The notes under the pieces are model-generated. The model worked only from the letters and a program-made list of their open reading frames with translations, did not search any database and was not told where the DNA came from. The position numbers were made by a program, and so were the translations under genes. This document shows positions 1 to 7,622 of a DNA stretch of 16,550 nucleotides, piece by piece (the first letter of the stretch is position 1; each line of letters begins with the position of its first letter). This DNA comes from Anaerolineaceae bacterium (lineage in GTDB: Bacteria > Chloroflexota > Anaerolineae > JAAYZQ01), in NCBI GenBank assembly GCA_012514775.1, contig JAAYZQ010000480.1, forward strand, positions 1 to 16,550. The letters are read 5' to 3'.

Positions 1-1
1 C

Positions 2-691
2 ATCCTGGAGGCGGCCCGCGAGCACAACCTCACCCGCGTTTTCTGCCCCAGCTCCATCGCTGCCTTTGGCCCCGAGACCCCGCGGGACAACACGCCCCAG
101 GAGACGGTGCTGCGACCCCGGACCATGTACGGTGTGACCAAGGTGGCCGGCGAGCTGCTGTGCGACTATTACGTGCGGCGCTTTGGCCTCGACGTCCGCG
201 GCGTCCGCTATCCGGGCATCATCAGCAGCGAGACCCTGCCGGGCGGCGGAACCACCGACTATGCCGTGGCCATCTACTACGAGGCCGTAGCCAACAAGCG
301 CTATACCTGCTTTGTGCGCAAAGACACCGTCCTGCCCATGATGTACATGCCGGACTGCATCAAGGGTACCATCGATCTCATGGAGGCCGATTTTCGCCAG
401 TTGGTGCACCACGCGGACTTTAACCTGGCGGCCATGAGCTTTTCGGCAGGCGAGTTGGCGGCCGAAATCAAGCGCCATATCCCGGAGTTCGAGGTCAGCT
501 ACGAGCCGGACTCTCGCCAGGCCATCGCCGATTCCTGGCCGCGCTCCATCGACGACAGCGCCGCCCGGGAAGAATGGAAGTGGCAGCCCGCCTATGACCT
601 CAAAGCCATGACCGCCGACATGCTGGCCAAGCTCCAGGCGCGCCACGCCGCCGGGAACCTCTATCCGGGTGAGGAGGACGGCTGCAACTGA
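2..691 (+). CDS. tdh: L-threonine 3-dehydrogenase, SDR/epimerase type (5'-truncated)
   Basis: This is the 3' part of an NAD-dependent epimerase/dehydratase-fold L-threonine 3-dehydrogenase, which oxidises threonine to 2-amino-3-ketobutyrate in the cytoplasm. The frame is open from base 2 and ends at TGA 689-691, giving 229 residues. The family is usually about 310-320 residues, so roughly 85-90 N-terminal residues, including the Rossmann glycine motif, lie outside the window. Seen: PSSIAAFGPE (fragment residues 16-25, with the catalytic-side Ser), the YGVTK Tyr-x3-Lys pair (Tyr43, Lys47), and TTDYAVAIYYEA followed by LPMMYMPD, which are typical of short-chain threonine dehydrogenases and not of general sugar epimerases. 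The next gene, kbl, encodes the following enzyme of the pathway, which supports the call. An internal GTG at 107 is in frame but lies after the conserved Ser, so it is not the start. Confidence 0.93.
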   Translation: MLEAAREHNLTRVFCPSSIAAFGPETPRDNTPQETVLRPRTMYGVTKVAGELLCDYYVRRFGLDVRGVRYPGIISSETLPGGGTTDYAVAIYYEAVANKRYTCFVRKDTVLPMMYMPDCIKGTIDLMEADFRQLVHHADFNLAAMSFSAGELAAEIKRHIPEFEVSYEPDSRQAIADSWPRSIDDSAAREEWKWQPAYDLKAMTADMLAKLQARHAAGNLYPGEEDGCN

Positions 692-697
692 GCGGCT

Positions 698-716
698 GCC
701 GGGGGCCATCCCCGGC
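698..716 (+). other. tdh-kbl intercistronic stem-loop
   Basis: A perfect 7-bp stem (698-704 with 710-716, GCCGGGG/CCCCGGC) with a 5-nt loop lies just after the tdh stop. It is not followed by a T-tract, so it is more likely an mRNA processing or stability element than a terminator. The rest of the 150-bp gap to kbl shows only the kbl ribosome binding site. Confidence 0.4.
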
Positions 717-841
717 GCGCCGCGCCTGATGCCCCGGCCGTTGCAAAGGGGGAATGATCGTGCCCGAGGCCCTTCACGAACGATACGTGCCCATCCTGCG
801 TTTCACGCGATGTTTGTCTTCGGCAAAGAAAGGAATGACGA

Positions 842-2038
842 ATGGCGGACAAGTTTGACTTTATTCGCGACGACGTGGCCGGCCTGAAAGACGCGGGCCT
901 GTTCATCAACCTGCGCGTCATGGGCTCTGCAGCCGACGCCTGGATGATCGTCGACGGCAAAAGGGTTCTCAACTTTTGCACCAACAACTACCTGGGGCTG
1001 GCCAACCACCCCGCCATGAAAGAGGCCGCGCAGCGGGCCATCGACGAGTGGGGCGTGGGGCCGGCCGCCGTGCGCTCGATTGCCGGCACACAGGCCCTGC
1101 ACGTCCAGCTCGAGCAGCGGCTGGCTGCGTTCAAGGGCGTCGAAGATGCTCTCTACGTGCAAAGCGGCTTCTGCGCCAACCAGGCGGCCATCGCACCCCT
1201 CGTGGGCCGCGACAGGGAGACCGGCCAGCAGGACGTCATCTTTTCGGACCGGCTGAACCACGCCAGCATCATCGATGGGGCGCGCCTGTCGGGCGCCAAG
1301 ATCGTCGTCTACGAGCACTGTGACGCCCGCGATGCCGAGGCCAAGATCAGGGAAAACCTGCCCAAGTTCCGGCGGGGCATGCTCATCACCGACGGCGTCT
1401 TTAGCATGGACGGCGACGTCGCCCCCCTGGACCAGCTCTACGAGGTGGCCGAAAAGTATGGCGTCATGACCATGGTCGACGATGCCCACGGAGAGGGTGT
1501 GCTCGGCGGCGGCAAGGGCATCGTCCACCACTTTGGCCTCCAGGGCAAGTTCGACGTGGAGATCGGCACGCTCAGCAAGGCCTTTGGCGTGGTCGGCGGC
1601 GTCATTGCCGGCAAGAAGGTGGTCGTCGACTATATCCGGCAAAAGGCCCGCCCCTTTCTCTTCTCGAGCGCCGTCACGCCGCCCGACACGGCAGCCTGCC
1701 TGGCCGCCGTGGACCTGCTGGAGGCGCGCACCGAATTGGTTGACAAGCTGTGGGCCAACGCCGACTATTTCAAGAAGGACATGGCCCGCCTCGGCTTTGA
1801 CACCGGCCGCAGCGAGACGCCCATCGTGCCGGTGATGCTGGGCGAAGCGCCGCTGGCCAAAGAGTTCTCGCGGAAGCTGTTCGAGAATGGCGTGTTTGCC
1901 ATGGCCCTTGGCTTTCCCACCGTACCCCAGGGGCAGGCCCGGATTCGCGTCATGAACACGGCATCGCACGAGCGCGAGGACCTGGACGCCGGCCTGGCTG
2001 CTTTTGAAAAAGTTGGGCGCGAATTGGGCGTAATTTAA
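842..2038 (+). CDS. kbl: Glycine C-acetyltransferase (2-amino-3-ketobutyrate CoA ligase)
   Basis: A PLP-dependent alpha-oxoamine synthase that cleaves 2-amino-3-ketobutyrate with CoA to glycine and acetyl-CoA, completing threonine degradation begun by the upstream tdh product. At 398 residues it has the usual family length. Seen: NNYLGLANHP (48-57), GVGPAAVRSIAGT (71-83), SDRLNHASIIDGARLSGA with His140, DGVFSMDGD (184-192), DDAHGEGVLG with His216, and GTLSKAFG, whose Lys246 is the expected PLP Schiff-base lysine. The ATG at 842 is preceded by AAAGGA (829-834) at a good distance. The gene lies 150 bp after tdh on the same strand, and the two are probably cotranscribed. Biotin (BioF) and heme (HemA) synthases share the fold, but the neighbour and the SDRLNHASIIDG segment favour Kbl. 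No clear terminator follows it. Confidence 0.95.
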   Translation: MADKFDFIRDDVAGLKDAGLFINLRVMGSAADAWMIVDGKRVLNFCTNNYLGLANHPAMKEAAQRAIDEWGVGPAAVRSIAGTQALHVQLEQRLAAFKGVEDALYVQSGFCANQAAIAPLVGRDRETGQQDVIFSDRLNHASIIDGARLSGAKIVVYEHCDARDAEAKIRENLPKFRRGMLITDGVFSMDGDVAPLDQLYEVAEKYGVMTMVDDAHGEGVLGGGKGIVHHFGLQGKFDVEIGTLSKAFGVVGGVIAGKKVVVDYIRQKARPFLFSSAVTPPDTAACLAAVDLLEARTELVDKLWANADYFKKDMARLGFDTGRSETPIVPVMLGEAPLAKEFSRKLFENGVFAMALGFPTVPQGQARIRVMNTASHEREDLDAGLAAFEKVGRELGVI

Positions 2039-2169
2039 GCCCATGGCGTGAACAGATCGTGGCCCTGTCGCGTTTGCTTAGGTAGAAGTCTTTTCGAGGT
2101 GATGGTCACCGACCGGCAGGGACAGCCGCGCCAGCAGGCTCGCGTCGGCCGGGCGAACGTTATGCCCGC

Positions 2170-2198
2170 TTGACGTGCAACTGCAGTTGTGGTATTAT
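2170..2198 (+). promoter_or_regulatory. Sigma70-type promoter with palindromic spacer (LysM gene)
   Basis: A -35 box TTGACG (2170-2175) and a -10 box TATTAT (2193-2198) are separated by 17 bp, with TGG just before the -10 (extended -10). The spacer holds the perfect 12-bp palindrome CAACTGCAGTTG (2178-2189), a possible operator. The predicted transcript start near 2205 gives a leader of about 57 nt to the LysM gene. The rest of the kbl-LysM gap (2039-2169) shows nothing convincing beyond a small hairpin at about 2099-2111. Confidence 0.7.
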
Positions 2199-2261
2199 GT
2201 AGAAAAGTTTACGCCTTCTACTGCCACACGCGGCGACGATCTGATCGGGAGGTGACAAACG

Positions 2262-2993
2262 ATGAGGCAAAGACTGTCAACATTAGGAGCCGTTTTCCTG
2301 GTCCTCGTCCTCTTGGCCGTGGCCCTTGGGGCTTGCGCCAGGTCGGCCGAGGAGCGCGAGCTGGAGACTGTGGAGCCCGGCGAGAGCCCGGCCACGACGG
2401 AGCCCATCCCCGGCGGTGCGGAGACCCCGCTCCCGGGGGAAACCGTCGTGTCGGCGGTGACCCCCGTGGGGACGACGGCGCCGCAGCCCCAGCCTACCCA
2501 GGTTTCGGTTGGCGAAACGCCCGGCGCCGCTCAACCTGCTGCGACCGACGCGCCAGGCGCGACCCAGCCGGAAGCCACACAGCCAGCCGCTGCCCAGCCG
2601 GAAGCGACCCAGCCGGCAGCGACCGAGCCGCCGTCACCACCCGCAGCCTCGGGAGAGACCATCGTCCACACAGTCCAGCCGGGCGAAAGCCTGTCTTCCA
2701 TCGCCCGGCGGTACGGGACCACCTGGCAGGCCATTGCCCAGGCGAACGGTCTCGTAAACCCCAATCAGATCTATGCCGGGCAGCAGCTCAAGATCGGCAT
2801 CTCCTCGTCGGACGGGGGGACCACCGGTGGGTCAACGGGCTGCCGCATGCGGCACACGGTCAAGCAGGGAGAGTGGGTGTGGCAGATTGCCAGGACCTAT
2901 GGGGCCGATCCCTATGATATCCTGGCGGCCAATGGCCTATCGGTCCAGACGGCAAACACGATCTATCCGGGCACGGTGCTGTGCATCCCTTGA
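2262..2993 (+). CDS. LysM-domain lipoprotein, two LysM repeats
   Basis: A predicted 243-residue cell-envelope lipoprotein that probably binds peptidoglycan or another N-acetylglucosamine glycan. Seen: a positively charged N-terminus, a hydrophobic stretch (8-22) and lipobox Leu-Gly-Ala-Cys with Cys25. A long low-complexity Pro/Ala/Thr/Gln/Glu linker follows (about 26-130), containing the repeating units TQPEATQPAA. LysM 1 is at about 134-178 (HTVQPGESLSSIARRYGTTW) and LysM 2 at about 197-242 (HTVKQGEWVWQIARTYG), ending two residues before the C-terminus. No catalytic domain is present, so it may act as an anchor or scaffold. The ATG at 2262 follows a strong GGGAGGTGA site (2247-2255) and a good promoter. 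It lies just upstream of the ABC importer operon, but the 279-bp gap leaves cotranscription open. Cys194 and Cys241 flank LysM 2 and could pair. Confidence 0.88.
   Translation: MRQRLSTLGAVFLVLVLLAVALGACARSAEERELETVEPGESPATTEPIPGGAETPLPGETVVSAVTPVGTTAPQPQPTQVSVGETPGAAQPAATDAPGATQPEATQPAAAQPEATQPAATEPPSPPAASGETIVHTVQPGESLSSIARRYGTTWQAIAQANGLVNPNQIYAGQQLKIGISSSDGGTTGGSTGCRMRHTVKQGEWVWQIARTYGADPYDILAANGLSVQTANTIYPGTVLCIP
2541..2633 (+). repeat. Degenerate coding repeat in the lipoprotein linker
   Basis: Imperfect tandem units built around CAGCCGGAAGC and CAGCCGGCAGC encode alternating Ala/Thr/Gln/Pro/Glu blocks of the linker between the lipid anchor and the LysM domains. Such tracts can change length by slippage, though this copy is too degenerate to call a clean satellite. 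Confidence 0.55.
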
Positions 2994-3016
2994 CGGATGG
3001 TCTGGTATCCTAACAG
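2990..3016 (+). promoter_or_regulatory. Weak candidate promoter for the first importer operon
   Basis: TTGACG (2990-2995) overlaps the LysM stop codon. The best -10-like element, TAACAG (3011-3016), gives a 15-bp spacer, while TATCCT (3006-3011) is too close. This is a poor match compared with the promoters at 2170 and 9942. Readthrough from the LysM promoter is an equally good explanation for expression of the operon. Confidence 0.25.
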
Positions 3017-3064
3017 TAGAGGTAGCATGGCGGGCTCGTCCGGCCTGCCCCTGGTCTGAAGGCT

Positions 3065-3110
3065 GCTCGTGCTTGCCGCCCCTGGCATTGCCAGCGCAAG
3101 CATAAAGAGC
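3065..3110 (+). other. Leader stem-loop before the first importer operon
   Basis: A nested hairpin is visible in the 279-bp gap between the LysM gene and the binding-protein gene: GCTC (3065-3068) with GAGC (3107-3110), TGCTTGC (3070-3076) with GCAAGCA (3096-3102), and CTGGCA (3082-3087) with TGCCAG (3089-3094). No T-tract follows, so I do not call it a terminator. Confidence 0.4.
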
Positions 3111-3154
3111 GGCGGCCTCCGTGGCAGGGCCGGTGTGAGCCAGGTACCAGGCCC

Positions 3155-3241
3155 GCAGTTCTCGGTAACGTGCGAAAACTGCAGAAAGGAGGTGCGAGCA
3201 GGATTCAGAATAACCAGAGCGTGAACCGAGCCTAGTTTTTT
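3155..3241 (+). promoter_or_regulatory. Possible leader with alternative pairing and T6 tract
   Basis: Hairpin A pairs GCAGTTCTCG (3155-3164) with 3173-3182, with one mismatch. An alternative helix pairs CTCGGT (3161-3166) with ACCGAG (3225-3230), which ends 5 nt before a run of six T (3236-3241). The two helices share 3161-3164 and so cannot coexist. This resembles an attenuator layout, but the second helix is only 6 bp with a 58-nt loop, so the call is speculative. I recognise no known riboswitch class. Confidence 0.2.
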
Positions 3242-3272
3242 GAGGTCAACAATTCCGATCGGAGGAGAGAAA

Positions 3273-5384
3273 ATGTTGAACAAGAAGTTGGCGATCCTGA
3301 CACTCGTGGTCATGATTGCACCCCTGGTTCTGGTTGCCTGCGGGCCCACGCCGGAACCGATCGTCGTCAAAGAGACCAGCGTCGTCGTCGAGACGGTGGT
3401 CGTAGAGAAGGAAGGCGAGACGGTCGTCCAGGAATCGACCCGGATCGTCGAGGTAGAAAAGGTCGTCACCGCGACGCCCGAGCCCGAGGAGACCGAGCCG
3501 CCTGTCGCGGCCATCAACCCCGAGTTCAAGAACCCCGACACGTACGTCGCGGTTGCTGGCGCCGGCGAGCCCGAGAGCCTCGACCCGGCCTGGACCTACG
3601 AGACGGCCGGCTCGGCAGTAGAGTCGAACCTCTACGAAGGGCTCGTCTTCTTTAACAGGGAAAGCACCGAAGAATACGTGCCGGCCCTGTCCACCGGTTG
3701 GGAAATCAACGAGGCGGGTGACGTCTGGACCTTTACCATCCGCGAGGGTGTCACCTTCCACGAGGGCGGCACGCTGGAGCCCCACGACATTGCCTACACG
3801 AACCACCGCGCCATGCTCCAGGGCCGCATCGACGGTCCCCACTGGATGACGTACGAGGCCTTCTTTGGCCCCGACATGAGCCTCGGCTCCATCACCGACT
3901 TTGCGGCTGCTTTCGTGGGCAAAGAGTCGTTCGACGAGCTGACCGACGCAGAGCTGGTCTCGGTCTGCGAGGCCATCAAGGAAAGCGTTGTCGCCGACGA
4001 CGAGGCGGGCACGGTTACCTACAACCTGTTCGCACCCACGCCCTGGTTCCTGGCGCTTCTGGCCCAGAACTTCCTGGGTGGCGTCCTTGACAAGGAATGG
4101 ATGGCGGAGAACGGCGACTGGGATGGCGACTGCGCCACGTGGCAGAACTTTGCCGACCCCGCCGCGGAAGAGACCATCCTCTTCAATCAGGCCAATGGCA
4201 CCGGCCCCTACATGCTCGAGAGCTGGACGCCCGGTGAGGAGATCGTCCTGACCAGGTTCGAGAACTACTGGCAGAGCGAGCCCATGTGGGAAGGTGCGCC
4301 CACCGGCCCGGCGGCCATCGAGCGCGTGGTCATCCGCAACGTGAACGAGTGGGGTACCCGCCTGGCCATGTTCCAGGCCGGCGATGCCGACTGGATCTAT
4401 GTTCCGCCCCAGTACCGGCCCGAGCTGGAGCCCTACTATGGCGTCGTCTGCCAGGTGGACGGCACCTGCGAGGAGGCGGGCGATGGCTACATCCAGGCCT
4501 GGGTCGACCTGCCTCGCCCGGCCATGACCCCTGCCCAGTTGAACTGGAACATCAACATCGAGGGTGGCAACCCCTTCGTCGGCAGTGGTGCGCTGGATGG
4601 CAACGGCATTCCGCCCGACTTTTTCTCTGACATTCACGTTCGCAAGGCCTTCAACTACTGCTTCGATTATGAGGCCATGATCCAGGATGCCCTGAACGGT
4701 GAAGGTATCCAGGCCCAGGGTCCCATCATCGCCGGCATGTTGGGCTACCGCGAGGGTGAAGATCCCATCTATGCCTTTGACCTGGCCATGTGCGAGGAAG
4801 AGTTCAAGCTGGCCGACGTCGACCAGGACGGCATTCCCGCCGGCGAGGACGAGGACGACGTCTGGAATCTGGGCTTTTACCTGCAGCTCGCCTACAACAC
4901 GGGCAACGACACCCGCCGCCTGGCCTCCGAGATCCTGAAGGCCGGCCTGGAGTCGGTCAACCCGAGCTTTAACGTCGCCGTGGTCGGCATGCCCTGGCCG
5001 GTGTTGCTCAACACCCGCCGCGAGCAAAAACTGCCCATCTATGTTGGTGGCTGGCTCGAGGACTACCACGACCCGCACAACTGGGTGCATCCCTTCCTGC
5101 ACTCGGCAGGCGCCTACGGCCGCGTCATCAACATGACGCCCGACTATGCCGAGAAGTACGATGCTCTCATCCAGGAGGGCGCATCCTTGACCGACGTGGA
5201 AGAGCGCCGCGCCGTCTACGAAGAGATCCAACTCGCGTCCCAGGAAGATGCCGTGGTGGTGTGGCTGTACCAGGAGACCGACCGCGTGCACCTGCAGCAG
5301 TGGATCGAAGGGTTCTACTACAACCCTGCCTTCGGCCAGCCGGCGTATAGCTGGTCTTACGCGCTGTCCAAGGTTGCTCCTTAG
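3273..5384 (+). CDS. ABC importer family-5 substrate-binding lipoprotein (canonical order)
   Basis: The extracytoplasmic solute receptor of an oligopeptide/nickel-type (DppA/OppA, SBP_bac_5) importer, delivering ligand to the permeases encoded downstream. The product has 703 residues, longer than the usual 500-600. Seen: lipobox Leu-Val-Ala-Cys (Cys23), then GPTPEP and a Val/Glu-rich tether (30-80). The normal domain order follows: lobe I start with SLDPAWTYE (102-110), NLYEGLVFFNRES, FTIREGVTFHEGGTLEPHD (154-172), NGTGPYMLESW (308-318), the NEWGTRLAMFQAGDADWIYV segment (358-377), DIHVRKAFNYCFD (453-465) and the C-terminal lobe return. The ATG at 3273 follows GGAGGAGAG (3261-3269); an in-frame TTG at 3240 would add 11 residues before the signal peptide and lacks a site. 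The gene opens the first importer operon. The ligand cannot be read from sequence: peptides are the default, but family-5 receptors also bind oligosaccharides. Confidence 0.93.
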   Translation: MLNKKLAILTLVVMIAPLVLVACGPTPEPIVVKETSVVVETVVVEKEGETVVQESTRIVEVEKVVTATPEPEETEPPVAAINPEFKNPDTYVAVAGAGEPESLDPAWTYETAGSAVESNLYEGLVFFNRESTEEYVPALSTGWEINEAGDVWTFTIREGVTFHEGGTLEPHDIAYTNHRAMLQGRIDGPHWMTYEAFFGPDMSLGSITDFAAAFVGKESFDELTDAELVSVCEAIKESVVADDEAGTVTYNLFAPTPWFLALLAQNFLGGVLDKEWMAENGDWDGDCATWQNFADPAAEETILFNQANGTGPYMLESWTPGEEIVLTRFENYWQSEPMWEGAPTGPAAIERVVIRNVNEWGTRLAMFQAGDADWIYVPPQYRPELEPYYGVVCQVDGTCEEAGDGYIQAWVDLPRPAMTPAQLNWNINIEGGNPFVGSGALDGNGIPPDFFSDIHVRKAFNYCFDYEAMIQDALNGEGIQAQGPIIAGMLGYREGEDPIYAFDLAMCEEEFKLADVDQDGIPAGEDEDDVWNLGFYLQLAYNTGNDTRRLASEILKAGLESVNPSFNVAVVGMPWPVLLNTRREQKLPIYVGGWLEDYHDPHNWVHPFLHSAGAYGRVINMTPDYAEKYDALIQEGASLTDVEERRAVYEEIQLASQEDAVVVWLYQETDRVHLQQWIEGFYYNPAFGQPAYSWSYALSKVAP

Positions 5385-5409
5385 ACAGTGATATAGTACG
5401 ATAGCAAGC

Positions 5410-5442
5410 GGCAGGGAGCCGGGACAGGACCGGCTCCCTGCC
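5410..5442 (+). other. 13-bp intercistronic stem-loop, binding protein to permease
   Basis: A perfect 13-bp stem (5410-5422 with 5430-5442) with the 7-nt loop GACAGGA begins 25 nt after the binding-protein stop. It is followed by a run of eight A, not T, so it is not a classical rho-independent terminator. By analogy with malE-malF and other importer operons, such a structure protects the upstream mRNA from 3' decay and reduces permease expression. A weaker 5-bp hairpin (5504-5519) lies further on in the same 174-bp gap. Confidence 0.75.
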
Positions 5443-5558
5443 CCTGAATGTAAAAAAAATAGCACTGCCCGCCGTGCGACCGCTCCTGTCTGCGAAAAGT
5501 TGGGGCTCGATGAAGAGCCAGGACAAAGGTGCTGGTGGGCCTGGTGGAGGACACCTAG

Positions 5559-6623
5559 ATGTTTCGTTATATCGTTCGTAGATTGCTGATCATGCCGGTG
5601 CTGCTTATCGGCGTGACTATGCTGATCTTCTTGATGCTGTCTATGCTCACCCCCTATGAGCGGGCATCGCTTTATGTATCCGACATTCCCAAGCGCCAGG
5701 GAGCTCTGGAAGCCATCATAGAGAAGTATGGGCTTGACGATCCTATCCCGGTCCAGTATTGGAACTGGATGGTGGGGCGCAAGGACAAGATCACCGGCGA
5801 GATCGAAGGTGGCGTCCTCCGCGGCGATCTGGGCTGGTCCAAGGTAGGCAAAAGCTCTGTCGCGACGGTCATCGGCCGGCGCCTGCCCGCCACCGCCGAG
5901 CTCGCCCTCTGGTCCGCTATCCCTCTCATAGGCCTCAGCATCTGGATGGGCGTCGTGGCGGCCGTCAAACACAACAAGCTTACCGATCAGATCCTGCGCG
6001 TCTTTGCCATCACCGGCTGGTCCATCCCAACCTTTGTCTTTGGCCTCCTGGTGCTGATGATCTTTTACGCGCGCCTGGGCTGGTTCCCTCCCGATCGCCT
6101 GTCGGAATGGGCACAGCGTATCGTGATGTCTGGCGCTTTCACGCGCTATACGCAGATGCACAGCGTGGACGCTTTGCTCAACCTGCGCTTTGACATTTTT
6201 GTCGATGCCCTGCGGCACCTGTTCCTGCCCGTGCTGACCCTTTCGGTGGTGAACTGGGCCTTTTTGCTGCGCGTCACCCGCTCGTCCATGCTCGATGTCC
6301 TGCGCCAGGACTATATGACCACCGCCCGCTCCAAGGGCCTGGCCGAGAGGAACGTCATTCGCCGCCATGCCGTACCCAACGCCCTTATTCCTGTCATCAC
6401 CGTCGGCGGCCTGACGCTCATCGGCCTCTTTAACGGAGTCGTCATTACCGAGACCGTCTTTAACCTGCCGGGGATGGGTTCCTTCCTGGCGGAGGCTGCC
6501 CTCTCTCTGGACGTCGTTTCGGTGCTCGGTGTTACATTGTTTAGTAGTTTTGTGCTCGTCTTTGGCAACCTGATAGTGGACGTGCTGTACGGGGTCGTCG
6601 ATCCCCGGATTCGGTTGGAATAG
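5559..6623 (+). CDS. ABC importer permease, DppB/OppB-like
   Basis: An integral membrane subunit forming half of the translocation pore of the first importer. It has 354 residues and about six membrane segments (approximately 9-31, 111-137, 148-171, 222-240, 275-300, 320-345). The N-terminal MFRYIVRRLL and the RGDLGWS segment (88-94) are typical of DppB-type permeases. The cytoplasmic EAA loop that docks on the ATPases is seen at 251-276 (DYMTTARSKGLAERNVIRRH, then AVPNAL), followed by ETVFNLPGMG. The C-terminus DPRIRLE is the usual ending. The ATG at 5559 has GGAGG (5546-5550) eight bases upstream. It is separated from the binding-protein gene by a strong hairpin and lies 24 bp before the partner permease. 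Confidence 0.94.
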   Translation: MFRYIVRRLLIMPVLLIGVTMLIFLMLSMLTPYERASLYVSDIPKRQGALEAIIEKYGLDDPIPVQYWNWMVGRKDKITGEIEGGVLRGDLGWSKVGKSSVATVIGRRLPATAELALWSAIPLIGLSIWMGVVAAVKHNKLTDQILRVFAITGWSIPTFVFGLLVLMIFYARLGWFPPDRLSEWAQRIVMSGAFTRYTQMHSVDALLNLRFDIFVDALRHLFLPVLTLSVVNWAFLLRVTRSSMLDVLRQDYMTTARSKGLAERNVIRRHAVPNALIPVITVGGLTLIGLFNGVVITETVFNLPGMGSFLAEAALSLDVVSVLGVTLFSSFVLVFGNLIVDVLYGVVDPRIRLE

Positions 6624-6647
6624 CGAGCCTAGGAAAAACGAGATATC

Positions 6648-7622
6648 ATGAAAGTATTGAAGAGACTTCTCAAGAATCCAACGTCACTCGCGGGGATCCT
6701 GCTCCTCATTGCCTTTATCATCATCGCCATCCTGGCTCCCATGCTCGCGCCGCCGCCCGAAAACAGCCGGGACGCCTTTATGATCCCGCGGGATGGCTTT
6801 TCCACCGAGCCGCGGGCGCCCAGCGATGAACACATCATGGGCACCACCGAGGGCCAGTATGACATCTACTACGGAGTGATCTGGGGAACGAGAACCGCCT
6901 TTCGCATTGGCGTGGTCATCACCATTTTCACGACGATCATTGGCCTGTTCATCGGCGCCATCGCTGGTTTCTATGGCGGGTGGCTCGACGAACTGCTGAT
7001 GCGCATCACCGAGATCTTTCAAGCCTTCCCATTTCTCCTGGCAGCCATCACCTTGACCTCGGTGCTGCAAACGGTGTATGGCCGGGGAGATGCGAACTTG
7101 ATGGTCATTGCGGCCAAGATACTCGCCCTGGTGACCTTTTTCCAGAGCCCGGCAGCCTCCATGGATCCCATCCAGCTTCAGATCCTGACGGGCATGCTGG
7201 CCATCATTGTCTTTGGCTGGATGACCTACGCGCGCGTGATCCGCGGCAACATCCTGTCCATCAAAGAGTTCGAATATGCTCTGGCGGCACGGACCATCGG
7301 TGCCGGGCCGATGCGCATTCTCTTTCGCCACCTCTTGCCCAACGCCGTCTTTCCGGTCCTGGTCATCGCCTCCATGAACATCGGCGCCTACGTGTTGACC
7401 TTTGCAGCCCTGAGCTTCCTGGGCCTGGGTGCCCAGCGAGGCTATGCCGACTGGGGGCAGATGATCAGTTTTGCCCGCAACTGGGTGCCATCCCTGGCCG
7501 AGCACTGGTATATCGTCGTCTATCCTGGCGTGGCCATCGTTCTCTTTGTGTTGGCCTGGAACCTGGTGGGCGACGCCCTGCGCGACATCCTGGACCCGCG
7601 CCTGACGGGCAGCCGAGCCTAG
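6648..7622 (+). CDS. ABC importer permease, DppC/OppC-like
   Basis: The second pore subunit of the first importer, 324 residues. Seen: N-terminal OppC_N-like segment with TM1 (about 14-33), a short extracytoplasmic stretch, then MGTTEGQYDIYYGVIWGTR (64-82), which corresponds to the GTDxxGRDxxSRxxxGxR region of DppC although the central residues differ. GFYGGWLDELLMRI (108-121) and the EAA loop YALAARTIGAGPMRILFRHL (210-229) with PNAVFPVLV follow, then ALSFLGLGAQ and a DPRLTGSRA ending. A 25-30 residue stretch around 145-178 enlarges the loop before the fourth membrane segment compared with typical DppC. The ribosome site is weak (AGGA at 6631-6634, 13 bases away), so translation may be coupled to the gene upstream. 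Confidence 0.93.
   Translation: MKVLKRLLKNPTSLAGILLLIAFIIIAILAPMLAPPPENSRDAFMIPRDGFSTEPRAPSDEHIMGTTEGQYDIYYGVIWGTRTAFRIGVVITIFTTIIGLFIGAIAGFYGGWLDELLMRITEIFQAFPFLLAAITLTSVLQTVYGRGDANLMVIAAKILALVTFFQSPAASMDPIQLQILTGMLAIIVFGWMTYARVIRGNILSIKEFEYALAARTIGAGPMRILFRHLLPNAVFPVLVIASMNIGAYVLTFAALSFLGLGAQRGYADWGQMISFARNWVPSLAEHWYIVVYPGVAIVLFVLAWNLVGDALRDILDPRLTGSRA

Noticed and set aside
3192..3224. GTG with an overlapping Shine-Dalgarno-like AAAGGAGGTG, giving a 10-codon frame
   Set aside because: The ribosome site overlaps the start codon itself, so initiation there is implausible.
3254..3263. Palindrome TCCGATCGGA overlapping the ribosome site of the first receptor
   Set aside because: A 10-bp palindrome with no loop cannot form a hairpin that hides the site, and one such word is expected by chance in sequence of this size.
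3240..3272. Upstream TTG start for the first receptor (and likewise 10018 for the second)
   Set aside because: Both extensions place residues before the signal peptide and lack a ribosome site, while the ATGs at 3273 and 10138 have strong sites at good spacing.
5452..5459. Run of eight A beside the 13-bp hairpin, read as a minus-strand terminator
   Set aside because: For minus-strand transcription the T-run would precede the stem, not follow it, and there is no minus-strand gene to terminate.
3246..6368. A very long open frame on the minus strand opposite the first receptor and permease genes
   Set aside because: Its translation is low-complexity (His, Asp, Gly, Val, Arg rich) with no motif, and it spans two well-supported genes and the gap between them. 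High GC at third codon positions produces such antisense frames. The same applies to minus-strand frames at 803-2044, 8602-10506, 10660-12990 and 15231-16505.
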